From assembly GCA_963750065.1 (NCBI GenBank), contig CAVVPK010000013.1, positions 59,814-123,813 of the forward strand: DNA of 64,000 nucleotides, read 5' to 3'. Every line of letters starts with the position of its first letter. Within the stretch, counting starts at the first letter, position 1. Position numbers and translations under genes: made by a program. The notes under the pieces were generated by a model, which saw nothing but the letters and a program-made list of their open reading frames with translations, was not told the DNA's origin and did not search any database. Below are positions 1-8,862 of the stretch, piece by piece. The stretch is from CAVSRC01 sp963750065. Its GTDB lineage: Bacteria; Pseudomonadota; Alphaproteobacteria; Rhizobiales; Kaistiaceae.

Positions 1-200
1 GACTGCGACAGGAACAGCGCGATGAAGACAAGGAAGTAGATGATCGCGCCGCCGACGTCGGTAGATCCGGCTTGATAGGGACCGCCGAACCCCTCGGCGG
101 TCGACCAGATTGCCAGTGCGAGCAGAACGCCCCCGAGATCGGCGAGATTGCTGAGTAGACCGAGGATGAGCGCGGTCCGCAGCCGATTTGATCGACGCAT
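1..200 (-). CDS. Membrane protein, 5' part only (runs off the window)
   Basis: An ATG at 200 opens a reading frame on the minus strand that stays open to base 1, giving 66 codons of the N-terminus. After a basic start (M-R-R-S-N-R-L-R) there is one hydrophobic stretch at about residues 10-32 and a second at about 54-66, so the visible part looks like two membrane helices joined by a short Gly-rich loop. No family is recognised from this fragment. Its start codon overlaps the edge of the CheB relic on the other strand, which suggests that the relic was cut when this sequence arrived. Confidence 0.5.
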   Translation of the reverse strand, partial: MRRSNRLRTALILGLLSNLADLGGVLLALAIWSTAEGFGGPYQAGSTDVGGAIIYFLVFIALFLSQ

Positions 201-282
201 TACCGACTGCTCGGGAACCGGGGCCGATGGCACGCTCGGGCTGAAGGCCGTAAAGGAGAACGGCGGCCTGGTCATTCTCTGA
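199..282 (+). pseudogene. Relic of a CheB-type protein-glutamate methylesterase
   Basis: In frame from 199, ending at a TGA at 280-282, the translation contains SGTGADGTLGLKAVKENGGL. This matches the C-terminal catalytic region of CheB methylesterases (the S-G-x-G-x-D-G-x-x-G-L-x-A-I-K-E motif of the chemotaxis receptor demethylase, also found in CheB/CheR fusions). Only about 27 codons survive. There is no start, no receiver domain and no rest of the active site, so it cannot be functional. The motif is seen in the sequence; that it derives from a CheB or CheB/CheR gene is inferred from family knowledge. Confidence 0.6.
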
Positions 283-283
283 G

Positions 284-551
284 GCCCACCTGGCGCAAGC
301 GGTAAAGATCGTCGGCGTCTCCGATGATCTTGATCTGGTCGCCGCCAGCGAGAAGATTGCGCAGAAAGCGCTCGGCGAAAAAAGCCAGCTTCGCGCGTTC
401 GCAGACCTACCACCTCGACGCGACCAATCCGGAGGCCAACATGGGGGTCGTGGTTAATGCGCTTTCCGAAAGTCTGAAGATACCGCCCGATCAGATCGCC
501 CACGGCCTGTCGGGAACCCAGGATCTATGGGCAATGGCGAAGCTCATCTGA
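284..551 (+). pseudogene. Frame-broken remnant of an unrecognised protein
   Basis: Two protein-like stretches sit in different frames. From about 284 to 393 one frame reads an amphipathic segment including EAHLAQAVKIVGVSDDLDLV. From about 405 to 551 another frame reads a helical C-terminus ending S-G-T-Q-D-L-W-A-M-A-K-L-I before a TGA. Joined by a frameshift near 395-405 they would give a roughly 85-residue C-terminal domain. I do not recognise the family. Neither piece has a credible start with a ribosome binding site. It may be a decayed gene in the same patch as the CheB relic. Confidence 0.3.
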
Positions 552-625
552 CCACTCGACCGATTGCGTGCGGCCGTTGGGTGTTGGGAGTATGTGTCTC
601 GGCATGGAATAAGAACATTGACCCG

Positions 626-657
626 GGCTCGGCGCGCAACAAATTGCGCGCCGAGCC
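626..657. other. Strong hairpin (14-bp stem)
   Basis: GGCTCGGCGCGCAA at 626-639 is exactly complementary to the arm at 644-657, with a CAAA loop. It is not followed by a T run on the plus strand, so it is not a classical intrinsic terminator in that direction. It lies about 90 bp before the DUF6481 start. It could still end transcription from the left, or stabilise an mRNA end. Confidence 0.6.
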
Positions 658-747
658 ACAAAAGTTGGCGGGCGCGCTATATTCCGGGGGATAGCGTCCG
701 CCGCCCCGAGGCAGCAAAACCAGTTCAGGATAGGACCGAAATCAGAG

Positions 748-1116
748 ATGCCCGGCTTCAAGGACGATGACGTCGCGGAAAGGCGTGAGGCCTCTGCGCG
801 GGCAAAGAAAGCCATGCTCGAGCAATTCCGCGCGCGCCAGGCGGCGGGCCAGCCCGCCAGCGCTGAACGGCAAGCCGAGCGACGTGCCGTGATCGAGGCG
901 CGCGAGGGGCGCAAGGTGGCGAAGCAGGCCAAGAATGAACGCCAGGCCGTCGAGCGCCAGGCTCGCGAGCAGGAAGCCGCCCAATTGGCCAAGACGCAGG
1001 AGGAAGCCAAGGCGGCCGAGAAGCAGCGCAAAGCCGATGAGGCCGTCAAGCGTGCCGATGACCAGAAAGCCGCCCGTGACGCACGTTACGCCGCCCGCAA
1101 GGCACGTCGCCGGTAG
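748..1116 (+). CDS. DUF6481 family protein
   Basis: A 122-residue protein of very biased composition: almost entirely Ala, Arg, Lys, Glu and Gln, highly charged, predicted to be one long helix or coiled coil, and ending in a basic A-R-K-A-R-R-R tail. The opening (M-P-G-F-K-D-D-D, then an E-R-R segment and A-K-K-A-M-L-E-Q-F-R) matches what I recall of DUF6481, a small family common in Hyphomicrobiales with no known function. The basic tail and lack of hydrophobic segments suggest a soluble protein that may bind nucleic acid, which is inference. It stands alone between gene remnants. Confidence 0.7.
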   Translation: MPGFKDDDVAERREASARAKKAMLEQFRARQAAGQPASAERQAERRAVIEAREGRKVAKQAKNERQAVERQAREQEAAQLAKTQEEAKAAEKQRKADEAVKRADDQKAARDARYAARKARRR

Positions 1117-1366
1117 CTAGCCGGCGAGTACCCATGTCGTCGGGAATGTGATCCTGACCAGCGTTCGCTTAATCGATGCCGCTGTCGATGGCGGATGCCG
1201 CTGGGCAAGCTGCTGCACGGCCGGGGCCGGGGGGGCCGATCCAGGCGGCTGCATGGGCCGGAACGGTGCCTTGCAGGATTTCGTCCGGCGGTATTCATTG
1301 TTTTGCTCAATATGACGAAGCTGATTGTCGTCGTCGCCTCGGCCGGTTGGAGAACGGTGCCGTCGA

Positions 1367-1447
1367 ATGAATTGCCTTTTGCGAGCCTTCCTCACCAGGA
1401 CGATCAAGAAAGGCCGAATTGACGTCATCGATCCGCTCCGGCGCTGA
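1367..1447 (+). pseudogene. Displaced N-terminal segment of the cfa gene
   Basis: An ATG at 1367, with a GGAGAA about 14 bases upstream, opens a frame reading MNCLLRAFLTRTIKKGRIDV followed by I-D-P, then a stop at 1445-1447. This is what the first residues of a cyclopropane fatty acid synthase should look like. The next expected residues (L-T-H-R-F-G-D-G-T-G-V-P-V-R-I-R-F) are present in a different frame starting at about 1444. Loss of one base, or gain of two, near 1433-1441 explains this. It may be a real mutation, a sequencing error, or less likely a recoding site. Confidence 0.6.
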
Positions 1448-1479
1448 CCCACCGTTTCGGCGACGGCACCGGCGTTCCG

Positions 1480-2607
1480 GTGCGCATCCGCTTCAATTCG
1501 GCGGTGGCCGAGCGCGCCGTGCTCCTCGATCCCGAGCTGCATCTCGGCGAGCAATACATGAACCGCGGCTACGATATCGAGGCGGGCAGCATCCTCGATT
1601 TTCTGATGCTCCTGTTCGCCAACATCGGCGGTAGCCGCCCGACCCGGTGGACGAGGGCGCTCTCGTCCGCCCGATCCATCTTCCGCAGTGTGTTCGAGAA
1701 CAACGAACCGACTCGCGCCCAGGATAACGTCCAGCGGCACTACGACCTGGACGGGCGCCTCTATGCCCTCTTTCTCGACGCCGACCGACAATACTCGTGC
1801 GCCTATTTCGAGGACGGCGTCACCGACCTTGAACAGGCGCAACGCGCCAAGAAGCGCCACATCGCCGCGAAGCTTGCGCTGCAGCCGGGCCAGCGCGTCC
1901 TCGACATCGGTTCCGGCTGGGGCGGCCTTGCCATCTATCTCGCCGAGACCTTCGAGGTCGATGTCACCGGCATCACGCTGTCGGAGGAGCAGCACGCCAT
2001 CTCCAATCATCGGGCGCGCGAGCGCGGCCTGTCCGATCGCGTCCGCTTTCTTCTTCAGGACTACCGCACGCTGGGCGGCTCGTTCGATCGCATCGTCTCC
2101 GTCGGGATGTTCGAGCATGTCGGCCGGTCGCACTACGCCGAGTTCTTCAGGCAGCTCCATGCCCTCCTGGCTGACGACGGCGTGGCCCTCGTGCACACTA
2201 TCGCGATGAAGAACGATCCTGGCCCGTTCAATCCGTGGATGCAGCGTTACATCTTCCCAGGTGCTTATCTGCCAACTTTGTCGGAGCTTGCTCCTGTCAT
2301 CGAGCAGCACGATTTCTGGCTGACCGACCTGGAGAACTGGCGCCTGCACTATGCCAAGACGCTGGCAGCCTGGAACGAGCGCTTCCAGGCCCACCGCGCC
2401 GAAGCCGCCGTCCTCTATGACGACCGCTTCTGTCGCATGTGGGAGTTCTATCTGCAGTTCTGCGAGGTCGGGTTCCGCATGGCCGGTCTCTGTGTCTTTC
2501 AGATGCAATTGACCAAGCAGATCGACGCCGTGCCAATCACCCGCGACTACATCTACAGCCAAACAAAAGGTGCAGTTTCAGAACGAACCGGCATCGAGGT
2601 GCGTTGA
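1480..2607 (+). CDS. cfa: Cyclopropane-fatty-acyl-phospholipid synthase, N-terminally frameshifted
   Basis: SAM-dependent enzyme that adds a methylene bridge to unsaturated acyl chains of membrane phospholipids. Signatures seen: the conserved R-Q-Y-S-C-A-Y-F segment before the methyltransferase core, the SAM-binding VLDIGSGWGGLA motif, and V-G-M-F-E-H-V-G. The intact frame can start only at GTG 1480 and gives 375 residues. Homology clearly continues upstream in the same frame to about 1444 and then jumps to the frame that begins at ATG 1367, so the full ancestral protein would be about 410 residues. The catalytic domain is complete; only the N-terminal helical domain is affected. Whether the GTG start is used is unknown, and there is no good ribosome binding site there. 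A single-base error in the assembly would restore the gene. Confidence 0.8.
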   Translation: MRIRFNSAVAERAVLLDPELHLGEQYMNRGYDIEAGSILDFLMLLFANIGGSRPTRWTRALSSARSIFRSVFENNEPTRAQDNVQRHYDLDGRLYALFLDADRQYSCAYFEDGVTDLEQAQRAKKRHIAAKLALQPGQRVLDIGSGWGGLAIYLAETFEVDVTGITLSEEQHAISNHRARERGLSDRVRFLLQDYRTLGGSFDRIVSVGMFEHVGRSHYAEFFRQLHALLADDGVALVHTIAMKNDPGPFNPWMQRYIFPGAYLPTLSELAPVIEQHDFWLTDLENWRLHYAKTLAAWNERFQAHRAEAAVLYDDRFCRMWEFYLQFCEVGFRMAGLCVFQMQLTKQIDAVPITRDYIYSQTKGAVSERTGIEVR

Positions 2608-3152
2608 ACAGGACGGACTTGACGGGTGAACCGAAGATCCTTGACGGCGCCGCTTTTAAAGCGTTCCGGCAACGGCGAAGCTGGGGCTTCTTCGCCGGCT
2701 TTGAGGGATTTTTCGTCTCGGTTTAATGATCCTCCACCGGCTCCAACATCACACCTAAACTTGGTGTCGGTGAAACCGGCTGCAGCTCAGGTGGCCGTTC
2801 TTGTCGAGCCTACCAATCGATTTCGGCACGGGGTGTTTCTTGCTGTTGCGCGGTCAAAAACTTCGGCGCTAGGTGGAACTCTGAAGGCGAACACTGTGTC
2901 GCCCTTCGCCGCAACGCCGGCCAGGTCATATTTGCCGCATTTCCGTTCGTGCGTCGATGACGCAAAGAGGACTGGTGCTCCTGCGATCTCATCGACGTCT
3001 TGGGCGCGGAAAGCGCTAGAGTCACCGCCTTGGTTGCGAGGCAGCCCCGGTAAGGATGGGTGGTGACGATCCGCGCTTGCCAGTGCCCGCCCATATGGGA
3101 TTCACGGCTCAACAAACCGGTCATCGGATAGATGCCGGATTAGGAAAATAGC
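2608..3152. other. Gap with no intact gene; possible decayed minus-strand ORF
   Basis: No convincing gene lies between cfa and the ATPase. On the minus strand, from about 3085 down to about 2795, one frame reads a fairly protein-like stretch that includes CGKYDLAGVAAKGDTVFAFR, but it has no start. A neighbouring frame (2810-3124) supplies an ATG and another protein-like start. This pattern fits a frameshifted remnant, but I do not recognise the family. Base composition is less GC-rich than the core genome to the right. Confidence 0.35.
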
Positions 3153-5054
3153 ATGACCAAACCAGCTTCAGTTAATCCGGCAGTGGCCGCTGTCGAAAGC
3201 GTGCTGGCCGCCGCTTGGCGACGCAGGAGCACGATTATCGCGGTGGTTGCCGTCGTGGCAATTTCGGTGCATGTGCTCCAGCGCTTTGTCTTCCATGCGA
3301 GTGCAAGCGCTTACAATCTCCCACTGCTGGCGACCCTCGTTCTCGGCGGGGTTCCGCTCGTCTATGAGCTCCTTGGGAAAGCTCTGAAGCGGGACTTCGG
3401 TTCCGATCTCCTGGGCGGGATTGCCATCGTCACCGCCGTCGTCATGGGCGAATACCTCGCCGGATCAATCATCGTGTTGATGCTTTCGGGCGGCGAGGCG
3501 CTGGAAAGCTACGCGTTGCGTAGCGCGTCATCGGTGCTCGGCGCTCTGGCCAAGCGCATGCCTTCGATCGCGCATCGGAAAATGGATTCTGGCATCGCCG
3601 ACGTGACGTTGTCCGAAGTTGCCGTAGGCGACATACTCGCAATTTATCCGCATGACGTTTGCCCGGTGGATGGCGTGGTCACCGAAGGGCATGGCGTGAT
3701 GGATGAATCCTATCTCACCGGCGAGCCGTTCAAGATCACCAAGACCTCGGGTTCGACGGTGATCTCCGGGGCGATCAACGGCGAAACCGCGCTGACCATT
3801 CGCGCCACCCAGCGGGCTGCTGACTCACGCTACGCAAAGATAATGGAGGTCATGCGCGAGTCCGAACAGACGCGCCCGCGCCTTCGACGTCTCGGCGACA
3901 GACTGGGAGCGATTTACACGCCGGTGGCAGTTGCGGTGGCGCTGCTCGCCTGGTTGGTCAGTGGTGAAGCGGTGCGGTTTCTGGCCGTGCTGGTGATCGC
4001 CACGCCTTGTCCTCTGCTCATCGGCATACCCATCGCCATCATTGGCTCGATTTCCCTCTGCGCCCGCCGGGCAATCATCGTCAAAAATCCCGTCGTACTT
4101 GAGCAAATCGCCGAATGTCGCACCGCGATATTCGACAAGACGGGAACGCTCACTTACGGCGAACCGACGTTAACCGAGCAACTCATGGCCCCCGGTTTCG
4201 CGCAAAAAGACGTTCTCGCGCTTGCCGCCAGCCTTGAAGTCTATTCAAAACATCCGCTGGCCAGCGCCATTCTCGCCCAGGCGGAAGCGGAAGCGCTGCC
4301 GCTCCTGCAAGCGGAACAAGTCAGCGAAGCTCCCGGTCAAGGACTGCGCGGCGCGGTATCGAACCGTCAAGTTCAAATTACCAGTCGCGGTACGCTCATC
4401 GCCCAAAACGTCGCGGGCACGGAGCACTTGCCCCCCGCGATAGACGGCTTGGAATGTATGGTCGTGGTCGACGGCAAGTTCGCGGCGACGTTTCGCTTGC
4501 GCGACGCACCGCGTGCCGAAGGGCATTCGTTCATTCAGCACCTGGGACCGAAGCATCAGTTCCAACGCCTTATGATCGTCTCTGGTGATCGTGAGTCGGA
4601 AGTGCGCTACCTCGCCGAAGAAGTTGGCATCACCGAAATTCACGCTCAGAAGAGTCCCGAAGAAAAACTCGCCATCGTCCGCACCGAAACGAGTCGCGCC
4701 AAAACCCTCTATGTCGGTGACGGCATCAATGACGCTCCCGCCATGATGGCGGCGACGGTCGGCATGGCGATCGGCCAAAACAGCGACGTCACGTCAGAAG
4801 CGGCTGGTGTCGTGGTGATGGACAACTCCCTTAACAAAGTGGACGAGTTCATGCACATCAGCCGGCGGATGCGAGCCATCGCTCTGCAGAGCGCCATCGG
4901 TGGCATGGCCCTGAGCTTGGTGGGGATGATTTTCGCGGCGGCCGGTCTCTTAAGTCCGGTCGCCGGAGCGATCAGCCAGGAAGTCATCGACGTGCTGGCC
5001 GTGCTGAATGCTTTGCGCGCCGCATTCCCGCCGAAGGTAATGTCCGATCTGTAA
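3153..5054 (+). CDS. Heavy-metal-translocating P-type ATPase (P1B)
   Basis: A 633-residue membrane pump that couples ATP hydrolysis to export of a metal ion. Motifs in order: TGEP of the actuator domain at 189-192, the ion-site helix with T-P-C-P-L-L at 284-289, the phosphorylated Asp in D-K-T-G-T-L-T at 328, the metal-ATPase H-P locus in S-K-H-P-L-A near 367, and G-D-G-I-N-D near 522. Hydrophobic segments fit the usual helices. There is no N-terminal CxxC metal-binding domain, and the first 25 residues are short and polar. The ion site is T-P-C, not the C-P-C of copper or zinc/cadmium pumps, so the metal cannot be assigned. T-P-C is the signature I associate with subgroup P1B-5. Codon use looks less GC-biased than in the core genes, consistent with transfer. 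No metal regulator is adjacent. Confidence 0.9.
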   Translation: MTKPASVNPAVAAVESVLAAAWRRRSTIIAVVAVVAISVHVLQRFVFHASASAYNLPLLATLVLGGVPLVYELLGKALKRDFGSDLLGGIAIVTAVVMGEYLAGSIIVLMLSGGEALESYALRSASSVLGALAKRMPSIAHRKMDSGIADVTLSEVAVGDILAIYPHDVCPVDGVVTEGHGVMDESYLTGEPFKITKTSGSTVISGAINGETALTIRATQRAADSRYAKIMEVMRESEQTRPRLRRLGDRLGAIYTPVAVAVALLAWLVSGEAVRFLAVLVIATPCPLLIGIPIAIIGSISLCARRAIIVKNPVVLEQIAECRTAIFDKTGTLTYGEPTLTEQLMAPGFAQKDVLALAASLEVYSKHPLASAILAQAEAEALPLLQAEQVSEAPGQGLRGAVSNRQVQITSRGTLIAQNVAGTEHLPPAIDGLECMVVVDGKFAATFRLRDAPRAEGHSFIQHLGPKHQFQRLMIVSGDRESEVRYLAEEVGITEIHAQKSPEEKLAIVRTETSRAKTLYVGDGINDAPAMMAATVGMAIGQNSDVTSEAAGVVVMDNSLNKVDEFMHISRRMRAIALQSAIGGMALSLVGMIFAAAGLLSPVAGAISQEVIDVLAVLNALRAAFPPKVMSDL

Positions 5055-5242
5055 GCGCCGGACCGTGAAACGGCTGGATCGACCGGCTGCGCCGGACCAA
5101 AAGTCCGGCAGCTGGCAGGTCCTTGGCCGGTGAGGGGGCCGGGGGATGAAGGGGGTCTGCCCGGGTGCGGATGCTGTTCCCCCCAGCGCTACCCCAGATC
5201 CCCAAGAGGTCGAGCCGCCTTCATCTAGGTTATTGATTTGAT

Positions 5243-5319
5243 TGGTGACCCCGGCGCGATTCGAACGCGCGACCCTCAGATTAGGAATCTGATGCTCTAT
5301 CCTGCTGAGCTACGGGGCC
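5243..5319 (-). tRNA. tRNA-Arg (anticodon CCT)
   Basis: On the minus strand a full cloverleaf can be drawn: acceptor GGCCCCG pairs with CGGGGTC (one G-U), D arm GCTC...GAGC, anticodon stem TCAGA/TCTGA around the loop TTCCTAA, T arm with TTCGAAT, discriminator A and an encoded CCA at 5243-5245. The anticodon CCT reads AGG codons. Its 3' end points towards the gene-poor, remnant-rich region to the left, which is the side where tRNA-targeted islands usually lie. Confidence 0.97.
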
Positions 5320-5395
5320 CCGGCCGCCCGTTTAGCACAAGTGGCCGGGACAGGCGAAGCCCGCCGGGCGCGGCAGCGGTGATAAAGTCGCGGCC

Positions 5396-6202
5396 ATGCG
5401 CGCGACGCCGATCTTCCCGCTTCTATGTGCGGTCCTGCTGCTGACGACGGCCGGTCCAGCATCGGCGGGTGACACCGGTTCGGTGGTCGACCCATGCGGG
5501 CCGGTGAAAGGGCCGGCGGTTGCCGTGGCCGGTGTCCTCGACGGCGATACGCTCAGCCTTGCCGACGGCCGCACCGTCCATATCGCCGGCATCGAAGCGG
5601 TAAAGGCCGATTCGGCCGCCGCGCCGGCGGCCGTGCTGGCACGGGAAGCGCGCCGGGAAATCGCCCGCCTGGTGGATGGCAGTGCGGTGACCGTGTCGCC
5701 GGCCCCGGCGGCACCGGATCGCTACGGCCGGCTGCATGCCGATGTCCGGCTTGCTGACGGCCGCTCTGCCGGAGTGATCCTGGTCACAGCAGGACTTGCC
5801 CGTGTGCGTCTATTCCCGGACGAAAAACCGTGTCTTGTCAATCTGTTCGCGGCTGAGGCCGGCGCCCGGGCGGCCCACCGGGGGCTCTGGGCCCTGCCTG
5901 ATTTTGCCGTCCGCGAGGCCGACGATCCTTCGCTTCCGGCGGAAACCGGATTATATGAACTGGTCGAGGGCCGGGTGGCGTCGGTCGGTCACGGAAAGTA
6001 CATGGTTTTCCTGGACTTTGGACGGGATTATCGCCGTGATTTCACCGTTATGGTGTCGAATGCGATGGCCAGGGCATTGCCACTGCCGGCGGATGCGCTC
6101 AAAGGCCGGCGCATCAGGGTCCGTGGCGTGATCGAGGCAAGCGGAGGCCCGGCTATCCGGCTGGGCGCGCCGGACGAGATCGAATTGCTGGACAGGAACT
6201 AA
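5396..6202 (+). CDS. Secreted thermonuclease-fold (SNase-like) protein, probably not catalytic
   Basis: A 268-residue protein with a signal peptide (hydrophobic residues about 8-20, cleavage likely after A-S-A at 24). Residues about 42-165 follow the staphylococcal nuclease OB fold: G-V-L-D-G-D-T-L for the calcium-binding loop, V-H-I-A-G-I-E-A-V-K for the active-site strand, and D-R-Y-G-R. Against S. aureus nuclease the catalytic Arg35 is His and Glu43 is Lys here, while the Arg87 equivalent is kept. A second small beta-rich domain follows (about 180-265). Loss of two catalytic residues suggests a binding role in the periplasm instead of nuclease activity. The alignment is by eye. The gene ends one base before the M48 protease start, so the two are probably co-transcribed. 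Confidence 0.75.
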   Translation: MRATPIFPLLCAVLLLTTAGPASAGDTGSVVDPCGPVKGPAVAVAGVLDGDTLSLADGRTVHIAGIEAVKADSAAAPAAVLAREARREIARLVDGSAVTVSPAPAAPDRYGRLHADVRLADGRSAGVILVTAGLARVRLFPDEKPCLVNLFAAEAGARAAHRGLWALPDFAVREADDPSLPAETGLYELVEGRVASVGHGKYMVFLDFGRDYRRDFTVMVSNAMARALPLPADALKGRRIRVRGVIEASGGPAIRLGAPDEIELLDRN

Positions 6203-6203
6203 G

Positions 6204-7688
6204 GTGCGCGCGATCACGGTCGAAGCAGGCGGGAAGGCGCGAAGCCGGCGTTGGCCGGCAGCATTGGCCGTGGCTTTGGCGGCGGTGGCGCTGGCCGGCT
6301 GCACCGCGCTCATGGGCGGCGGCAGCCCGACCGCCAATATCTTCAACGATGGCGCCAAATCGGCCGGCAACGGAATCAACAGCCGCGAGCACGCGCGCAT
6401 CGTGGCGGCCTATGGCGGCATCTTCCACGACGCCAAGGTCGAACAGATGCTGGCGCCGATCGTCAGCAAGATTGTCGCTGCCTCCGATCGGCCGGACCAG
6501 CCGTACCGGATCACCATCCTCAATGCACCGGCGGTGAACGCCTTCGCGCTGCCCGACGGTTATCTCTACGTCACCCGCGGTCTGCTGGCGCTCGCCAACG
6601 ATTCCTCGGAGGTCGCCGCGGTGCTCGCCCATGAGATGGGCCACGTCACTGCCAACCACGCCGCGCAGCGCGAACAGAAGGCGCGCGATGCGCTGGTGGT
6701 CAGCCGCGTCGTCAACGACGTCCTCGACAACAATGCCGGCGGCCAGCTGGCGCTTGCCGCCAGCCAGCGGACGCTGGCCGCGTTCTCACAGCAGCAGGAG
6801 CTGGAAGCCGACGCCATCGGGGTGAAGACGATCGGCCGCGCCGGCTACGATCCCTTCGCCGCGGCCCGCTTTCTCGGTTCCATGCAGAACTACGCCGTCT
6901 ACCGCTCCTCGCTGACGTTGCAGGACCAGCGGCCCGACTTCCTGGCCACCCACCCGGCGACGCCGGAGCGCGTTGCCTTTGCCATCAAGGCGGCGCGCCA
7001 GTTCGGCGCCCCCGGCGTCGGCACGATCGATCGCGACCGCTATCTTCAGGGTATCGACGGCATGGTGTTCGGCGACGATCCGAACCAGGGCTTCGTGCGC
7101 GACCGCACCTTCGTTCACCCTGGCCTTGGCATCGGTTTCACCGTGCCGGAGGGATTCGTCATCGACAATACCAGCGAGGCGGTGCTGGCCACCGGCGTCG
7201 ATGGCACGGCGCTGCGCTTCGACGCGGTCGGCCTGGCGCGCGACACCGCGCTTGCCGACTACCTGAAATCGGGTTGGGTCAACGGCCTCGACGAGGGCAG
7301 CGTGCAGAGCTTCTCGGTCAACGGCCTGCAGGCGGCCTCGGCGACGGCGGCGGCCAAGGGCTGGCATTTCCGCATCGCCGTCATCCGCACCGGCGGCAAT
7401 GCCACCTACCGCTTCATCTTCGCCAATGAGGCGGTGACGCCGACCTTCGTCAAGGAAGCGAGCGAGACGGTCGACGGATTCCGCACGCTGTCGGCGAGCG
7501 AACTGGCGGATTTCAACGCATTGCACATCCACATCGTCACCGTGCGCCCTGGCGACACGGAGGCGAAGCTGGTGCGGCGCATGCACGGCGTCGACCGGCC
7601 GCTCGAGTTGTTCCGCGTGCTCAACGATCTCAGCGCCGGAGCCAAGCTCGCACCCGGCACCGAGCTCAAGATCGTGAACGACAGCTGA
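6204..7688 (+). CDS. M48 family zinc metalloprotease, lipoprotein (BepA/YfgC-like)
   Basis: A 494-residue protein starting at a GTG. The lipobox L-A-G-C at about residues 30-33 predicts a lipid-anchored envelope protein. The zinc site H-E-M-G-H lies at about 143-147, with the third ligand expected in the following E-x-E-A-D segment (Q-E-L-E-A-D-A-I-G). The C-terminus ends in a LysM-like segment (V-R-P-G-D-T...) that could hold the protein to peptidoglycan. Proteins of this class take part in outer-membrane protein quality control. It follows the thermonuclease-fold gene by one base and converges on rpoH. The GTG start is chosen because of the immediate junction and the signal sequence behind it. 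Confidence 0.88.
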   Translation: MRAITVEAGGKARSRRWPAALAVALAAVALAGCTALMGGGSPTANIFNDGAKSAGNGINSREHARIVAAYGGIFHDAKVEQMLAPIVSKIVAASDRPDQPYRITILNAPAVNAFALPDGYLYVTRGLLALANDSSEVAAVLAHEMGHVTANHAAQREQKARDALVVSRVVNDVLDNNAGGQLALAASQRTLAAFSQQQELEADAIGVKTIGRAGYDPFAAARFLGSMQNYAVYRSSLTLQDQRPDFLATHPATPERVAFAIKAARQFGAPGVGTIDRDRYLQGIDGMVFGDDPNQGFVRDRTFVHPGLGIGFTVPEGFVIDNTSEAVLATGVDGTALRFDAVGLARDTALADYLKSGWVNGLDEGSVQSFSVNGLQAASATAAAKGWHFRIAVIRTGGNATYRFIFANEAVTPTFVKEASETVDGFRTLSASELADFNALHIHIVTVRPGDTEAKLVRRMHGVDRPLELFRVLNDLSAGAKLAPGTELKIVNDS

Positions 7689-7814
7689 CAGTTTTCCTCA
7701 CGGTGAATGAGGGCAGGGGCGGCGCGAAGCCCGGATGAAGCGGAGCGCAATTCGGGGCGGCCTCGGCCCCCCGTTTCGCTTCGCCGCATGCGGGCAACGG
7801 TGCCGTGGAGCGGT

Positions 7815-8678
<864 letters not shown>

Positions 8679-8802
8679 CGTACCCTCCTTGCGGCTTCAA
8701 GGGCCGCCCGAGGAAATCGCCCACGCCGTTACTGTAGCGGCAGGCCGGTCGCAGCGGACACACATTGGCGTGAACCCGGATTAAAAAGCGTTAACCAAGC
8801 AG

Positions 8803-8832
8803 AAGCGCCCGGGCCTTGCGGCCCGGGCGCTT
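8803..8832 (-). terminator. Hairpin terminator after carD
   Basis: AAGCGCCCGGGCC and GGCCCGGGCGCTT form a perfect 13-bp stem with a four-base loop about 30 bp beyond the carD stop. The downstream tract on the minus strand has few T residues, so termination may need more than the hairpin. It also separates carD from rpoH, which lies downstream on the same strand. Confidence 0.75.
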
Positions 8833-8862
8833 GGAAAGCAGACGATCGAACTCAGACTTCGT

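Noticed and set aside
1117..2562. 481-codon frame antisense to cfa
   Set aside because: Mirror composition; the plus-strand frame has clear methyltransferase motifs.
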